Shown in pieces: positions 9,401 through 15,622 of a stretch of 64,000 nucleotides of DNA. Both the position numbers and the translations under genes were made by a program. Within the stretch, counting starts at the first letter, position 1. Each line of letters opens with the position of its first letter. The stretch spans positions 1 through 64,000 of the forward strand of contig JAZLJL010000070.1 in the NCBI GenBank assembly GCA_045617845.1. The letters run 5' to 3'. This DNA is from UBA1181 sp045617845. Its GTDB lineage: Bacteria > Bacteroidota > Bacteroidia > Bacteroidales > Paludibacteraceae. The notes beneath the pieces are model-generated. The model made no database searches, was not told where the DNA came from, and saw only the letters and a program-made list of their open reading frames with translations.

Positions 9401-10676
9401 TAAGATCTCTGGTTGTGATTCTGTCGCTATCCTTAAGTTGACCATCTCTGATCTCCCTATTTATGGAGACACTACTTTTGCTGAGTCTTGTGATTCGTAC
9501 GAGTGGATGGGTAAGACTTATACTTCTAACGGTATTTATTTTGATACGCTCGCTTCCATCGCAGGTTGTGATTCAATCATTGCTATTGATTTGCATATCT
9601 CTCATGACGATACTGTTAGTGTCGACACTACGATTATGGTTGGCCAATCCATTTCATTCTATGGATTGAATGTTGAAAACGCAACTTATGGTCTCCATTC
9701 ATTCGACACGATGGTCGTTTCTTCTGCAGGATGTGACGTTCTCTTCCATGTCTCTGTCTTTGCGACTGGCATGCCTATCGTAATCGATAGCATAGAAATT
9801 TCTGGTGGTGAGAATGGTAATGGAGGTTTGGACAATATCCCTGGTCATGTGGTTGGCAATGATACGATTCCATCAGATACCACTTCTGGCGGATCTTCAA
9901 CCACTGATGGCGTTAAGGTGTTGATCAACGGTGGACTTTGGTTCTGTCAAGGCGATGTCGCTAACATCAAGTGCTTCGCGACTGGCGCTCCTGATTCTTT
10001 CCGTGTCGCATTCCCTGATTCTGTCGCTATCCTAGCTGGATTTAAGGATACCGCTTCTTCTCTTGATGAGGATGGCTTAGTTAGATTTGACATTCCTGAG
10101 AACCTTCAAGCTGGTGAATACAATGCGAATATCCAACTCTTCGGCGAAGGTATGGCTAGCCAAATTGTCAAGGTTAAGTTCTTGGTCAGCATGTCTAACA
10201 GCATCATCAAACGTAAGTGGAATGATGTCGTTGTCTGCAATAACTCTGATAGTTTGTTCGTCTCTTATCAATGGTACCATAATAACCAAAAGATGGAGGG
10301 TGAGACTTCTCAATACGTTTCTGTCCTTGAAGGTGTTGAAGGCGCTTATTCTTTGGATGTGGTAACTAAGTATGGCGATACACTCCATGTCTGCGCTAAA
10401 GACTTCGACATGTTATTGCCTGAATTCTCTATCTCCGCTTATCCTGTTCCTGCTAAAGCTAATCAGGAGTTCACTATCCAAGTATATGGCCTTGACAAAG
10501 CTCAGTTGAGTAAGGCTAAAATGGTTATTTACTCTATCGATGGTATTGTGGTGTACAGGGATTTGAACGGCTTGGATGAAAAGAATGTCCTCACTCTTCC
10601 TATAGGCGATTATGTCGCTGTGGTTACCGTTGAGAATGGCCTTAGCGCTAATTGCAAAATCTTGGTTAAACCATAA
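459..10676 (+). CDS. Giant secreted repeat protein, T9SS type A cargo
   Basis: This 3405-residue protein has an N-terminal signal peptide (hydrophobic FLIVALLFGCAVGAF after basic residues); the ATG at 477 is an alternative start. Residues about 30-330 look like a parallel beta-helix ending in the Asp-Met-Gly-Ala-Tyr-Glu-Tyr motif of choice-of-anchor Q proteins. Ig-like modules follow to about 1030. Two related ~250-residue blocks (about 1034-1285 and 2401-2651) separate two arrays of a ~45-80-residue repeat with the pattern CDSxxWNG...SGxYxDT...GCDSIxxLxLTI, about 29 units in all, each usually with two cysteines. The last ~85 residues (from AYPVPAKANQEF) form a T9SS type A sorting domain. The family is best seen as a surface adhesin or matrix-like protein; ligand and function are unknown. 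An OmpA-like gene follows after 44 bases, probably cotranscribed. Confidence 0.85.
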   Translation: MAVKKRMSKTIFLIVALLFGCAVGAFSKSISLADINNMQQRLLECSDGDTIIITGNSRLADSVNVNKSVTILGGGHTITRSSQNCRISFSADVKVSDLVFDANQTSSTTLSFIFVNELSKLTMDENTIITNSANGPVIIVGGTCVGGVIKGNKLTNQRTIENSCIIRVSANGKIVNSLIYGNEVSSNSSSYYAYLLMLRGGHAINCTIVDNKLSGANNNGRTLYAYAVTSSSTSSTLENCIVCNNKNSRASSQTQANVERDANLQDSQILTSYVGDSNPGFTSMQNNDYTLLASSSCVNSGNNNSNKEPFDLAGLSRISGSSIDMGAYEYQECAIVTASKSTELIYGEKVVLEADNINPSFSNIAISYQWQSSKDGRDWSNIGRDANSSRYVIESVSKDIPYYRLCISRKATSEPLCYVNAPVLQFAAPYVKFFVDGYDRVVTHYAFEAAYGSTFSFGLERVNDARVTDFKITRKLLQRPGEADKTYGAAEVSNYKYQCEVNEAYEFNLSYTYQIGGNSVKKDTTFILRPIYKCTGKNRQTIWHDDFGRFVNGTYYYDYNDDTDSYRSSFSSYRSGNTTYNVAYTYNRRTGYAAPDPNNAVVRHDYFARNSYRTDDGYYSIVFNSGDAWQINGQDQFGHYPDHTFRDLNKGGGMLMVNCREDSKDTEIYQRDFSVECDSSLVIFSSYVSNVNAWDVATWGNHQTLINANVRLDIYEVEKVNGSEKLTLLQSAYSGELLSRLHDYDNDPNVDTYWSNLSAKFLADAGKTYRVVLVNNSNGGAGNDIAFDDILITACCPDMAVSDNPSFVNEKQNVEICGTDSSSFTIYAIMRDGTVADDYFISPYYYLYQYREKGSQTWKSFVQGTDSFFSVNHYAIDLNTFPSGAECRAILARSTQRIEQIVRYYETSDKSLPEEKRYPEVNCREGIYGVAYGFTVNYFPELGEISADKVKVACPNDPVTFSYDPGEVWSERTWLDANNQLLNSGSSLSVVKSNKEIDVYHYVIAGEGGVCPDTITFEAHVNRSLAFNDVEDIYANAGANCKANVSIDGYKPSFNYCAADLKRVDYYYRTNSKNGAWLPLTQTSSVEVADNDTVYWQAKLFVDGSDASVDSVFYNQPAHVTDVTKPSIVYCDDLSAEYKLAKADAISGKISVSVTPSDIQNASEDNCTSVSSLGVLWNAASGSSFMPFGDSYTFDLNAYYNPLVQIAWKVTDEANLESDACVATYEVKKDTTENGENFAVIRDTIICAGSFPLTWYGHEFNKDGDTAHVGYALLKVFADSSYFRTITVTACDQYEFNGKTYERSGIYTDYMTNVNGCDSVFTLNLTINESFASKEIISACDSFLWNGVVYKASGLYEKQFVASNGCDSIATLDLTIGTSYYDTATVAIANSYTWPVNGAIYIRSGQFVDTKQSVSGCDSIHVLKLTVYQPSYGSERIRLCRSELPYVYTPAFAHEGDQTPKLIVSDTIFTFPRAGMGDSIVSFDLTILEASSYTQNVDVCRTDFPYTFSVFNNLVVYNPQSDTIFTIKNRVGCDSTITLNFNILEPSPVTYIDTTVCESFDYMGVTYTADTSFSVFLKNVAGCDSVVDVKVKVNYTLFATEDLGLQCDSVFWHGNWYYEDNNIATFDTVSKVTGCDSITTLKVKISHSVTTRDNLHLCSNSFDGSDSYYAAKWDETILKPASFPATYDFTYYAKTVMGCDSIVNVHVTMHDTIAIHDTVIAQDSYFWPVNGDTYFESLDYGMSSPVDSYLGCDSISTLNLHIVPTKFAQLDTAICDKLTFRYGNVNYTTDKDTSWQFAYKYDTLIPLATRDTIVFADSILTLNVKKNKRDTVYLEPLYFCAPSVWNGMNVDNTGSYTYVTPSVKNGCDSTTIVYIVVNKVERDTVPAISCDNFTWDVTGVNYDKSGLYSDTILSSLNCDSVIHFLNLTILPQTDSTISTELSYLEYSTYDFEGYRPEAMYLKHKNGVIDQLLSSAPVQLANMKNVYGCDSLLHFVITLLESSDTTFLRDEICETKLPYVWNVGTASYPVYGDSVISLKNKLGGDSVVVLDLEITPLVPLIDTLELCSFSYYWDLSDSVYTESAVDTVVFPSAGYDCDEVHILDLTLNKPSMGVETIAACDSFEWFGINFYDSPVSAEDFDLALSNTESYIYDLYGPIRSRVAPTPILPYKILRGENYLGCDSIVILDLTITKTIYEPSVPVTVCDSFSWLVNEEHPDGVYRTSGTYSVRKGSLSSNCEVVSTIDLTILHSASVDTSVTVCANQPAVFEGLTLSGDTAIKLETYLGCDSIINVKVLRNPVYDTTYVDATCDSVYTWRGKEYRVSGIYVDSLKTASCNCDSVVRLDLTMNQLPIQSIDTAVCGRFIWNGISYTKSGSVSDTFVSVAGCDSIVKVNFVIETPSFADMPSLSLLAGEECKATLPLKNELPSYRYCDADASAEYWYSLDSISWNLVDTTSTVDLLDGDTLYWKVVLSDSYGKLDSAILSQEVYVFDRTAPEFVESCSSWLSVYSVVDTITGNVSFTLSSDSVRAKMSDNCSDASNLRVQWSVNGGEFSSLEGDSTFTLNAYKGDSVIVSWKVADEAGNVSDICDKTYIIERDKDGGDSTLYSIVRDTFVCSNELPFSWHGASFVNDGDTAHVGSTLLRVHVDKSFFVTDTVVACGSYVWRDGLTYTSDNNTAKFSKNNVAACDSVYMLNLTILNPTNIDTVLTICQNQLPYALGSSLVSSDTTLTFNRADGCDSVVNVKLNILPVKRDTISQFACGSYVWNNVELKATGLYSDTLVSAIGCDSIVTLNLTIGQPKFDTVVASNVCGSYVWNAREYTTSGIYTDTLADASGCDSIVTLKLSISPILYDTVRATIHCGTYSWNGAEYGEKGIYNDTLTSSLGCDSIATLVLDVTPAVINVALNTCEGLPGEFKGNSITADTVITMINEATGCLADFVITLHVTPAFSGDTISQFACNSYMWNGRLLTESGVYKDTLSSKISGCDSVAILKLTISDLPIYGDTTFAESCDSYEWMGKTYTSNGIYFDTLASIAGCDSIIAIDLHISHDDTVSVDTTIMVGQSISFYGLNVENATYGLHSFDTMVVSSAGCDVLFHVSVFATGMPIVIDSIEISGGENGNGGLDNIPGHVVGNDTIPSDTTSGGSSTTDGVKVLINGGLWFCQGDVANIKCFATGAPDSFRVAFPDSVAILAGFKDTASSLDEDGLVRFDIPENLQAGEYNANIQLFGEGMASQIVKVKFLVSMSNSIIKRKWNDVVVCNNSDSLFVSYQWYHNNQKMEGETSQYVSVLEGVEGAYSLDVVTKYGDTLHVCAKDFDMLLPEFSISAYPVPAKANQEFTIQVYGLDKAQLSKAKMVIYSIDGIVVYRDLNGLDEKNVLTLPIGDYVAVVTVENGLSANCKILVKP
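3560..4310 (+). repeat. Macro-block, copy A, inside the giant repeat protein
   Basis: This block encodes, in order, a YYYRTNSKNG/SVEVADNDTVYWQ segment, a DVTKPSIVYC segment, a DNC-containing segment, IAWKVTDEANLESDAC, and then DTIICAGSFPLTWYGHEF with GDTAHVG. Each segment has a counterpart in the same order at 7660-8410. The block precedes the first cysteine-repeat array. Limits are approximate because they were judged by eye from the protein. Confidence 0.65.
4319..7650 (+). repeat. Cysteine repeat array 1, about 20 units
   Basis: About 20 consecutive units share the pattern C(D)S-x-x-W near the start and GCDS-[IV] plus a beta strand ending LTI near the end. Several units are degenerate: GMGDSIV, FADSILT and KLGGDSV have lost the second cysteine. 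Unit length varies from about 45 to 80 residues, so this is an old, diverged protein array rather than a recent DNA tandem repeat. Confidence 0.8.
7660..8410 (+). repeat. Macro-block, copy B, inside the giant repeat protein
   Basis: This is the second copy of the block at 3560-4310. It encodes EYWYSLDSISWN/VDLLDGDTLYWK, DRTAPEFVESC, a DNC-containing segment, VSWKVADEAGNVSDIC, and RDTFVCSNELPFSWHG with GDTAHVG. The order of motifs matches copy A while the residues have diverged. It separates cysteine array 1 from array 2. Confidence 0.65.
8425..9770 (+). repeat. Cysteine repeat array 2, about 9 units
   Basis: About nine units of the same cysteine repeat are found here. Several are closer to each other than those of array 1: the units with SGIYTDTLADASGCDSIV and EKGIYNDTLTSSLGCDSIA have nearly equal length. 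The last units (ATGCLADF and SAGCDVLF) are degenerate and lead into a Gly/Ser/Thr-rich linker near residues 3110-3150. Confidence 0.75.
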
Positions 10677-10720
10677 GGAGTATTCAGTAGTTATTAATAT
10701 AGACAATAAAAATATTTGAT

Positions 10721-12076
10721 ATGAAAAGAATTAGTTTAATTCTGGTTGGACTTTCTCTCGCATCTCTAGTCTTCGGACAGAGTGAATTGCTCACTCTGAG
10801 TTTGGGAGGTGGACTTCATTCTCTTAAACATGACCCTAAACTCCCTTCTAAGAATGAATTGGGGGATTGTTTCGGTGAAGGTAAACTATCTGCGGGCGCT
10901 ACTTTTAGCGCTCGTTATATGCATTTCTTCCGTGATGGCAATTGGGGTATCGGTAGTGGCGCTGATGTGTCTTACTATTCTGCCACTTCTTGCTTGGATG
11001 GCGTTGAAACTGCCACTGAATTCGATAAGTTCAACAACGAGAATTATGAATGCTCTTTCTCTTATTTGGGATGGGAAGAGCGTCAACGTGTGTTGGCGTT
11101 GGAAATTCCGTTGGGAGCGTATTTCCGCACCGATTTCTCTTACCGTTTAGGTATGGTTGCTGGATTAGGCGCGAAATTGATCATGCCTCTCCATTCCAAA
11201 TTTGAAATCCAAGAGGGCTCTTATGAGATTACTGGCTATTATCCTGCCGATAATGTTACCTTCAGCGATTTAGTTCATCATGGGTTCTATGACAACTCTC
11301 CTCGTTATAAGGATGGTATTTCTACAAAACCTGTCTTCGCACTTTATGCGGAATATGGTTTGAACATTATGTTCACCGAACGTCTCTGGGGTTATGCTGG
11401 TGTATATTTCAACTATGGTATCACCGATATGGCTAAGGAGCATGTCTCTGATTTAGGCGCTATCCGCGACAACTTCGAGAACGGTTATAAGGGCGTCCTG
11501 AACTCTTCTGCGGTCGATAAGGCTAATTTTATGGCTCTCGGCTTGAAAATTGGTGTCACTCTTCCTTTCGGTAAGAAGGGCATTGAAATTGATTCTTCTT
11601 TGTTAGAGGAACCTGAACCGATGACCGCTTTGGTTGAGCCTGCTGATTCTTCGGCTATTCTTGATAGCTTGAAGGCTTCCGATGTGCAAATCGATCCTGA
11701 TGACTTCCGCAAGGCTAAGGATGCTCTTGGTGATATTAACAACTCTATCCACTTTAAACTTGGTTCCGCTCGTTTGTTGAAGTCTAAGACATTCAGCCGT
11801 GCCGTTCCAGTTGTGGCTGAGTTCATGAAGAAGTATCCTAACGTTAAGTTGGAGGTAGATGGTCACACTTGTACTTTGGGTACTGAGGAACGTAATGATA
11901 AACTCGGTATAGCTCGTGCTAACAGTGTCATCGCTCCTTTGGTTAAGGCTGGTTGCCCTAAGGAAAATATCGTAACCACTTCTAAGTCATTCCACGAACC
12001 TGTCGCTTCTAATGTCTCTGAGACTGGTCGTGAGTTGAATAGACGTGCTGTGCTTAAGTTTATTATCAATAAATAA
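10721..12076 (+). CDS. Outer-membrane protein with OmpA C-terminal domain
   Basis: A signal peptide (MKRISLILVGLSLASLVFGQ) precedes a predicted outer-membrane beta-barrel of about 270 residues with alternating aromatic strands. A short linker leads to an OmpA-type peptidoglycan-binding domain at about 340-451. That domain starts IHFKLGSARL and contains LEVDGHTC and the closing NRRAVLKF, matching the family's NRRV signature. It should span the outer membrane and hold it to peptidoglycan. The gene lies 44 bases after the giant T9SS cargo with a terminator after it, so the two probably form one transcript. A paralogue with a similar plan lies at the right edge of the window (63068 onward). A direct role with the cargo is an inference from position only. 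Confidence 0.85.
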   Translation: MKRISLILVGLSLASLVFGQSELLTLSLGGGLHSLKHDPKLPSKNELGDCFGEGKLSAGATFSARYMHFFRDGNWGIGSGADVSYYSATSCLDGVETATEFDKFNNENYECSFSYLGWEERQRVLALEIPLGAYFRTDFSYRLGMVAGLGAKLIMPLHSKFEIQEGSYEITGYYPADNVTFSDLVHHGFYDNSPRYKDGISTKPVFALYAEYGLNIMFTERLWGYAGVYFNYGITDMAKEHVSDLGAIRDNFENGYKGVLNSSAVDKANFMALGLKIGVTLPFGKKGIEIDSSLLEEPEPMTALVEPADSSAILDSLKASDVQIDPDDFRKAKDALGDINNSIHFKLGSARLLKSKTFSRAVPVVAEFMKKYPNVKLEVDGHTCTLGTEERNDKLGIARANSVIAPLVKAGCPKENIVTTSKSFHEPVASNVSETGRELNRRAVLKFIINK

Positions 12077-12095
12077 ACTCACGTTTTTGGATGTA

Positions 12096-12134
12096 AGTAG
12101 GCTTGCCGTTATGGTAAGCCTACTTTTTTTGTCT
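12096..12134 (+). terminator. Rho-independent terminator after the OmpA-like gene
   Basis: A 12-bp stem with one G-U pair (AGTAGGCTTGCC / GGTAAGCCTACT) and a five-base loop is followed by seven T. It ends the cargo-OmpA transcript. Confidence 0.85.
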
Positions 12135-12351
12135 ATATTGTTTTGCCTTTCTACGCTTTATTCATTATCTTAGTGATAGTGATTGTTTTTAATCCTTTTT
12201 CTGTGTTATCGTTTTTTTTGTTCGTGCAAATTTTTTTATGTTGATTTTTTGTTGATTGGTGGTCGGTGGATTTTTTGTCGTCGTCATCTCCAAAACTCAA
12301 GTTTGCGTTTGCTGGATATTAGTACGGACTTCATTTAAAATCTTATGGCTT

Positions 12352-13068
12352 ATGAGAAAAATTATTTTCCCCTTCTTGGTTTTGTCGTTTTCCTCTTTGG
12401 TGAGTTCGTTTGCTCAAACTGCTGACGAAAATAATGGTTTTTATTCTGTAAAGTATGCTAAGGATACAGTTAGAATCGGTCAGGAATTCCGCATTTTTTA
12501 TGCCTCCGAATCTGGCTTGAAAAATTTTAAGGCACCTTCCTTTGATGCTTCTAAGTTTAAGGTTGGCGCCGAGTCCCTTCCGTATTCCGCCAAAGATCGT
12601 CCATGGGTAAAAGGGAAAAGAGTGGAATTGGATTTAGAGGGTTATAGTTTTTTCGTCACGCCTGTAGATACGGGTGCTTGTGTGATACCCGGCGCTTCCG
12701 CGAAAGTGAATGGTAAGCATGTCGAATCGCCTTCCTTGGCTATTTATGTTCTTCCCCTTTATGAAGAACTACAGGATTGTGAACTGAAATTGTTGCCTTC
12801 TAAACCACATAAAGGTGTTCCTTTCGAGTTTGTCATCACTTCCAGGTTTCGCTTCGACGTCAACCCTGTTGTCGCTTTCGACAGCTTGACGGTGGTTAAT
12901 GAACGTCCTAAAGTTGGTATGACCATGGATCAAAGCGGTAGCCGTTACACGTATACTTATAAGTTGGTGGCAGACCATGCCGGCACTTATACCATTCCTG
13001 CTTTCGATGTTTTTGTGTCAAGGAAAGTCTATACGTTGAAAAACTATGTTTTTGAAGTTAAAGATTAA
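12352..13068 (+). CDS. BatD-like secreted protein
   Basis: I place the start at 12352 because it opens directly with a signal peptide (MRKIIFPFLVLSFSSLVSSFAQ); the upstream in-frame ATG at 12256 would add 32 residues of unlikely sequence. The mature 215 or so residues resemble the repeated beta-sandwich of BatD (aerotolerance family): VRIGQEFRIFYASES, then FKAPSFDASKFKV, an LDLEGYSFFVTPVDTG strand, VIPGASAKVNGK, and a second similar unit ending TIPAFDVFVS. Full BatD proteins are usually over 500 residues with a C-terminal membrane segment, which is missing here. No BatA, BatB or MoxR gene lies nearby. The role is unknown; a protein-protein interaction module at the envelope is plausible. Confidence 0.6.
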   Translation: MRKIIFPFLVLSFSSLVSSFAQTADENNGFYSVKYAKDTVRIGQEFRIFYASESGLKNFKAPSFDASKFKVGAESLPYSAKDRPWVKGKRVELDLEGYSFFVTPVDTGACVIPGASAKVNGKHVESPSLAIYVLPLYEELQDCELKLLPSKPHKGVPFEFVITSRFRFDVNPVVAFDSLTVVNERPKVGMTMDQSGSRYTYTYKLVADHAGTYTIPAFDVFVSRKVYTLKNYVFEVKD

Positions 13069-13117
13069 TTGCGTTGTCAAAAAATTTCCTTTCGTGGGGA
13101 AAAACATATGTGGTATT

Positions 13118-13149
13118 TTGTGTTTTAACCGAATAAAAAAGTAAATTTG
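13118..13149 (+). promoter_or_regulatory. Promoter of the nfnAB operon
   Basis: TAAATTTG at 13142-13149 is a full match to the Bacteroidota -7 element, and TTG at 13118-13120 lies 21 bases upstream. The start codon of nfnA follows 22 bases later. Confidence 0.6.
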
Positions 13150-13171
13150 CGATAATTAAATTTAAAATTAA

Positions 13172-13996
13172 ATGAATAAGATAGTCGGTAAAGAACACTT
13201 TTCTGAGAACGTTGTGAAGTTGGAGGTCGAAGCACCTTTAATCGCAAAGTCTCGTAAAGCAGGACATTTCGTGATTGTCCGTGTCGGAGAAAAAGGTGAA
13301 CGTATTCCGTTAACTATTGCGGACGCGGATGTTGAGAAAGGCACAATCACACTTGTGGTACAAAAAATTGGCGTTTCAACTACTAAACTATGTTCTTTGA
13401 ATGTCGGTGACCAAATCACTGATGTAGTGGGACCTTTGGGAAAGGCTACCGCTATCAAGAATTACGGTACGGTTGTATGCGCGGGTGGTGGCGTAGGCGT
13501 CGCTCCTCTTTTGCCTATCGTTAAATCTTTAAAGGCTGCAGGTAACCGTGTCGTTACCGTCTTGGCTGCCCGTAACAAGGATTTGATTATTTTGGAGAAG
13601 GAAATGCGTGAATTCTCCGATGAGGTTATCATTATGACGGATGATGGCTCCGCTGGTAAACAAGGCCTCGTTACCCAAGGTGTCGAGGAGGTTATCAAGC
13701 GTGAGAAGGTTGACCTTTGCGTAACCATCGGTCCTGCTATCATGATGAAGTTCGTTTCTTTGCTTACAAAGAAATATGAGTTGCCTACCGTCGCTTCCTT
13801 GAACACAATCATGGTTGATGGTACGGGAATGTGTGGTGCTTGTCGTCTTACTGTCGGCGGAAAAACCAAGTTCGTCTGCGTGGATGGCCCTGAATTTGAT
13901 GCACACCAAGTCGATTTCGATGAGATGTTGATGCGTATGGGTGCATACAGAGAGTTGGAACAAGCTGATTTCGCTAATAAAATTGGTAAGAAGTAA
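13172..13996 (+). CDS. nfnA: NADH-dependent ferredoxin:NADP+ oxidoreductase, subunit A
   Basis: This 274-residue protein has the ferredoxin-reductase layout. The N-terminal FAD domain is at about 1-95 (with RIPLTIADADVEKGTI). The nucleotide-binding domain has GGGVGVAPLLP near 108. The C-terminal iron-sulfur segment DGTGMCGACRLTVGG has cysteines 221, 224 and 236, and Asp216 is positioned as a possible fourth ligand of a [2Fe-2S] cluster, as known for NfnA. NfnA carries the FAD that receives electrons from NADH in the complex that reversibly bifurcates electrons between ferredoxin, NAD(H) and NADP(H). The NfnB gene follows after 20 bases. The same fold is also annotated as sulfide dehydrogenase subunit beta or PyrK-like, but the pairing with an NfnB-type partner favours NfnA. 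Confidence 0.88.
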   Translation: MNKIVGKEHFSENVVKLEVEAPLIAKSRKAGHFVIVRVGEKGERIPLTIADADVEKGTITLVVQKIGVSTTKLCSLNVGDQITDVVGPLGKATAIKNYGTVVCAGGGVGVAPLLPIVKSLKAAGNRVVTVLAARNKDLIILEKEMREFSDEVIIMTDDGSAGKQGLVTQGVEEVIKREKVDLCVTIGPAIMMKFVSLLTKKYELPTVASLNTIMVDGTGMCGACRLTVGGKTKFVCVDGPEFDAHQVDFDEMLMRMGAYRELEQADFANKIGKK

Positions 13997-14016
13997 GACG
14001 TTTTAATTAAGTTATT

Positions 14017-15465
14017 ATGGCTGAAGATAGAAACGAATCTTGGCGTGAGGATTTGCGCAAGACTACTAAAAATAATGAAAGGGTGCAGATCCCTCGCATC
14101 CACATGAATGAATTAAATGCTCATTTCCGTGCTAGGACACGTGATGAGGTTAATCAAGGGCTTACTATGGAACAGGCTCTCCAAGAGGCCAAACGTTGCT
14201 TGGATTGCCCGAACCCTACATGTATGACGGGTTGTCCTGTTTCCATCAATATCCCAGGTTTCATTAAGAATATTGAACGTGGCGAAATCCTTGAGGCCGC
14301 AAAAGTCCTGAAACAAACAAGTGCGTTGCCTGCTGTTTGTGGACGTGTCTGCCCTCAGGAAAAGCAGTGTGAATCGCAATGTACTTATAAATTGAAACTT
14401 AAGAAGGATCCTGTCGCAATCGGTTATTTGGAGCGTTTCGCGGCTGATTACGAAAGGGAGAGCGGACATGTTTCCGTACCTGAGGTTTCCGCTAAGAACG
14501 GTATTAAGGTGGCTGTCGTGGGTTCTGGTCCTGCGGGGTTGTCTTTCGCCGGCGATATGGCCAAGAGAGGTTATTCCGTAACTGTTTTCGAGGCTTTGCA
14601 CGAAATCGGTGGTGTGCTCAAATACGGAATCCCAGAGTTCCGTTTGCCTAACCACATTGTGGATGTCGAAATTGATAGTCTCCGTGGTATGGGTGTTGAA
14701 TTCGTCAAGGATTGCATCGTCGGTAAAACGGTTTCCATGGATGATTTGAAGGCTGATGGATTTAAGGGCGTGTTTGTCGCTAGTGGTGCTGGACTTCCTC
14801 GCTTCATGAATATCCCTGGTGAGAATTTAATCGGTGTCATGTCTTCTAATGAATACCTTACCCGCGTCAATTTGATGAACGCTTCTGAGGAAGAGAGTGA
14901 CACTCCTGTCTTGAAGGGTATGAACGTCGCTGTTGTCGGTGGTGGTAATACGGCTATGGATTCTGTCCGTACCGCTTTACGTCTTGGCGCTAATCGCGCG
15001 ATGATTGTTTATCGCCGTTCTGAGGATGAGATGCCTGCCCGTTTGGAAGAGGTGAAACACGCTAAGGAGGAGGGCGTCGAATTTATGACGCTTCATAATC
15101 CTATCGAATACTTGGGTGATGAGAAGGGTAGAGTCAAGACTATGCGTCTCCAGGTGATGGAATTGGGTGAACCAGACGCTTCCGGTCGTCGCAGCCCAGT
15201 ACCTGTAGAGGGTAAGATTGTTGAGGTTGACGTCGATGTCGTAATCGTAAGTATCGGTGTCTCTCCTAATCCTATTGTTCCTAATAGCGTTCAAGGACTT
15301 GACGTTAGCCCTAAGGGTACTATCGTCGTCAATGATGGTATGCAATCTTCCATTCCTACTATCTTTGCTGGTGGCGATATCGTTCGTGGTGGTGCCACTG
15401 TGATCTTGGCTATGGGGGATGGTCGCGCCGCCGCTAAGTCAATGCATGAATATTTGAATAAATAA
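14017..15465 (+). CDS. nfnB: NADH-dependent ferredoxin:NADP+ oxidoreductase, subunit B (GltD-like)
   Basis: The 482-residue protein belongs to the glutamate-synthase small-subunit family. Cysteines 61, 64, 69, 73, 108, 112, 118 and 122 form the N-terminal [4Fe-4S] region (CLDCPNPTCMTGCP and CGRVCPQEKQC). Then come an FAD-binding GSGPAGLSFAGDMA, an NADPH-binding GGGNTAMDSVRTALRLGA and the C-terminal FAD motif FAGGDIVRGGATVILAMGDG. It works with NfnA in the cytoplasm. The family is also labelled homotetrameric NADPH-dependent glutamate synthase (gltA) in many genomes. No large glutamate synthase subunit is present, and the NfnA neighbour with 20-base spacing argues for NfnB. The transcript ends at a hairpin 22 bases after the stop codon. 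Confidence 0.88.
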   Translation: MAEDRNESWREDLRKTTKNNERVQIPRIHMNELNAHFRARTRDEVNQGLTMEQALQEAKRCLDCPNPTCMTGCPVSINIPGFIKNIERGEILEAAKVLKQTSALPAVCGRVCPQEKQCESQCTYKLKLKKDPVAIGYLERFAADYERESGHVSVPEVSAKNGIKVAVVGSGPAGLSFAGDMAKRGYSVTVFEALHEIGGVLKYGIPEFRLPNHIVDVEIDSLRGMGVEFVKDCIVGKTVSMDDLKADGFKGVFVASGAGLPRFMNIPGENLIGVMSSNEYLTRVNLMNASEEESDTPVLKGMNVAVVGGGNTAMDSVRTALRLGANRAMIVYRRSEDEMPARLEEVKHAKEEGVEFMTLHNPIEYLGDEKGRVKTMRLQVMELGEPDASGRRSPVPVEGKIVEVDVDVVIVSIGVSPNPIVPNSVQGLDVSPKGTIVVNDGMQSSIPTIFAGGDIVRGGATVILAMGDGRAAAKSMHEYLNK

Positions 15466-15487
15466 TAAATTGATATTCAATTCTTTG

Positions 15488-15520
15488 AAAAAGCCTCTTC
15501 CAAAAGAAGAGGCTTTTTCG
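15488..15520 (+). terminator. Rho-independent terminator after nfnB
   Basis: A perfect 12-bp stem AAAAAGCCTCTT / AAGAGGCTTTTT with a 7-base loop and T tail. Because the arms are A- and T-rich at their ends it may work in both directions. Confidence 0.9.
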
Positions 15521-15535
15521 TTTGTGAATAAACAT

Positions 15536-15575
15536 AAAGAGAGTGCATGTCTCTCTTCCCATGCACTCTCTTTTT
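15536..15575. terminator. Second hairpin between convergent nfnB and dnaB
   Basis: A perfect 14-bp stem (AAAGAGAGTGCATG / CATGCACTCTCTTT) with a 10-base loop lies between the convergent genes. The plus strand ends in TTTTT. On the minus strand the tail is TTTATG, a weaker U tract, but the position 48 bases beyond the dnaB stop suits a dnaB terminator. Confidence 0.75.
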
Positions 15576-15622
15576 GTTATGTTTCGCTTTATGGATCGTG
15601 TGCGTCTTATTTGTCTCCCTGC

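Noticed and set aside
4319..9770. Possible CRISPR or tandem DNA repeat
   Set aside because: The repeats are at the protein level only; unit length varies and DNA identity is low.
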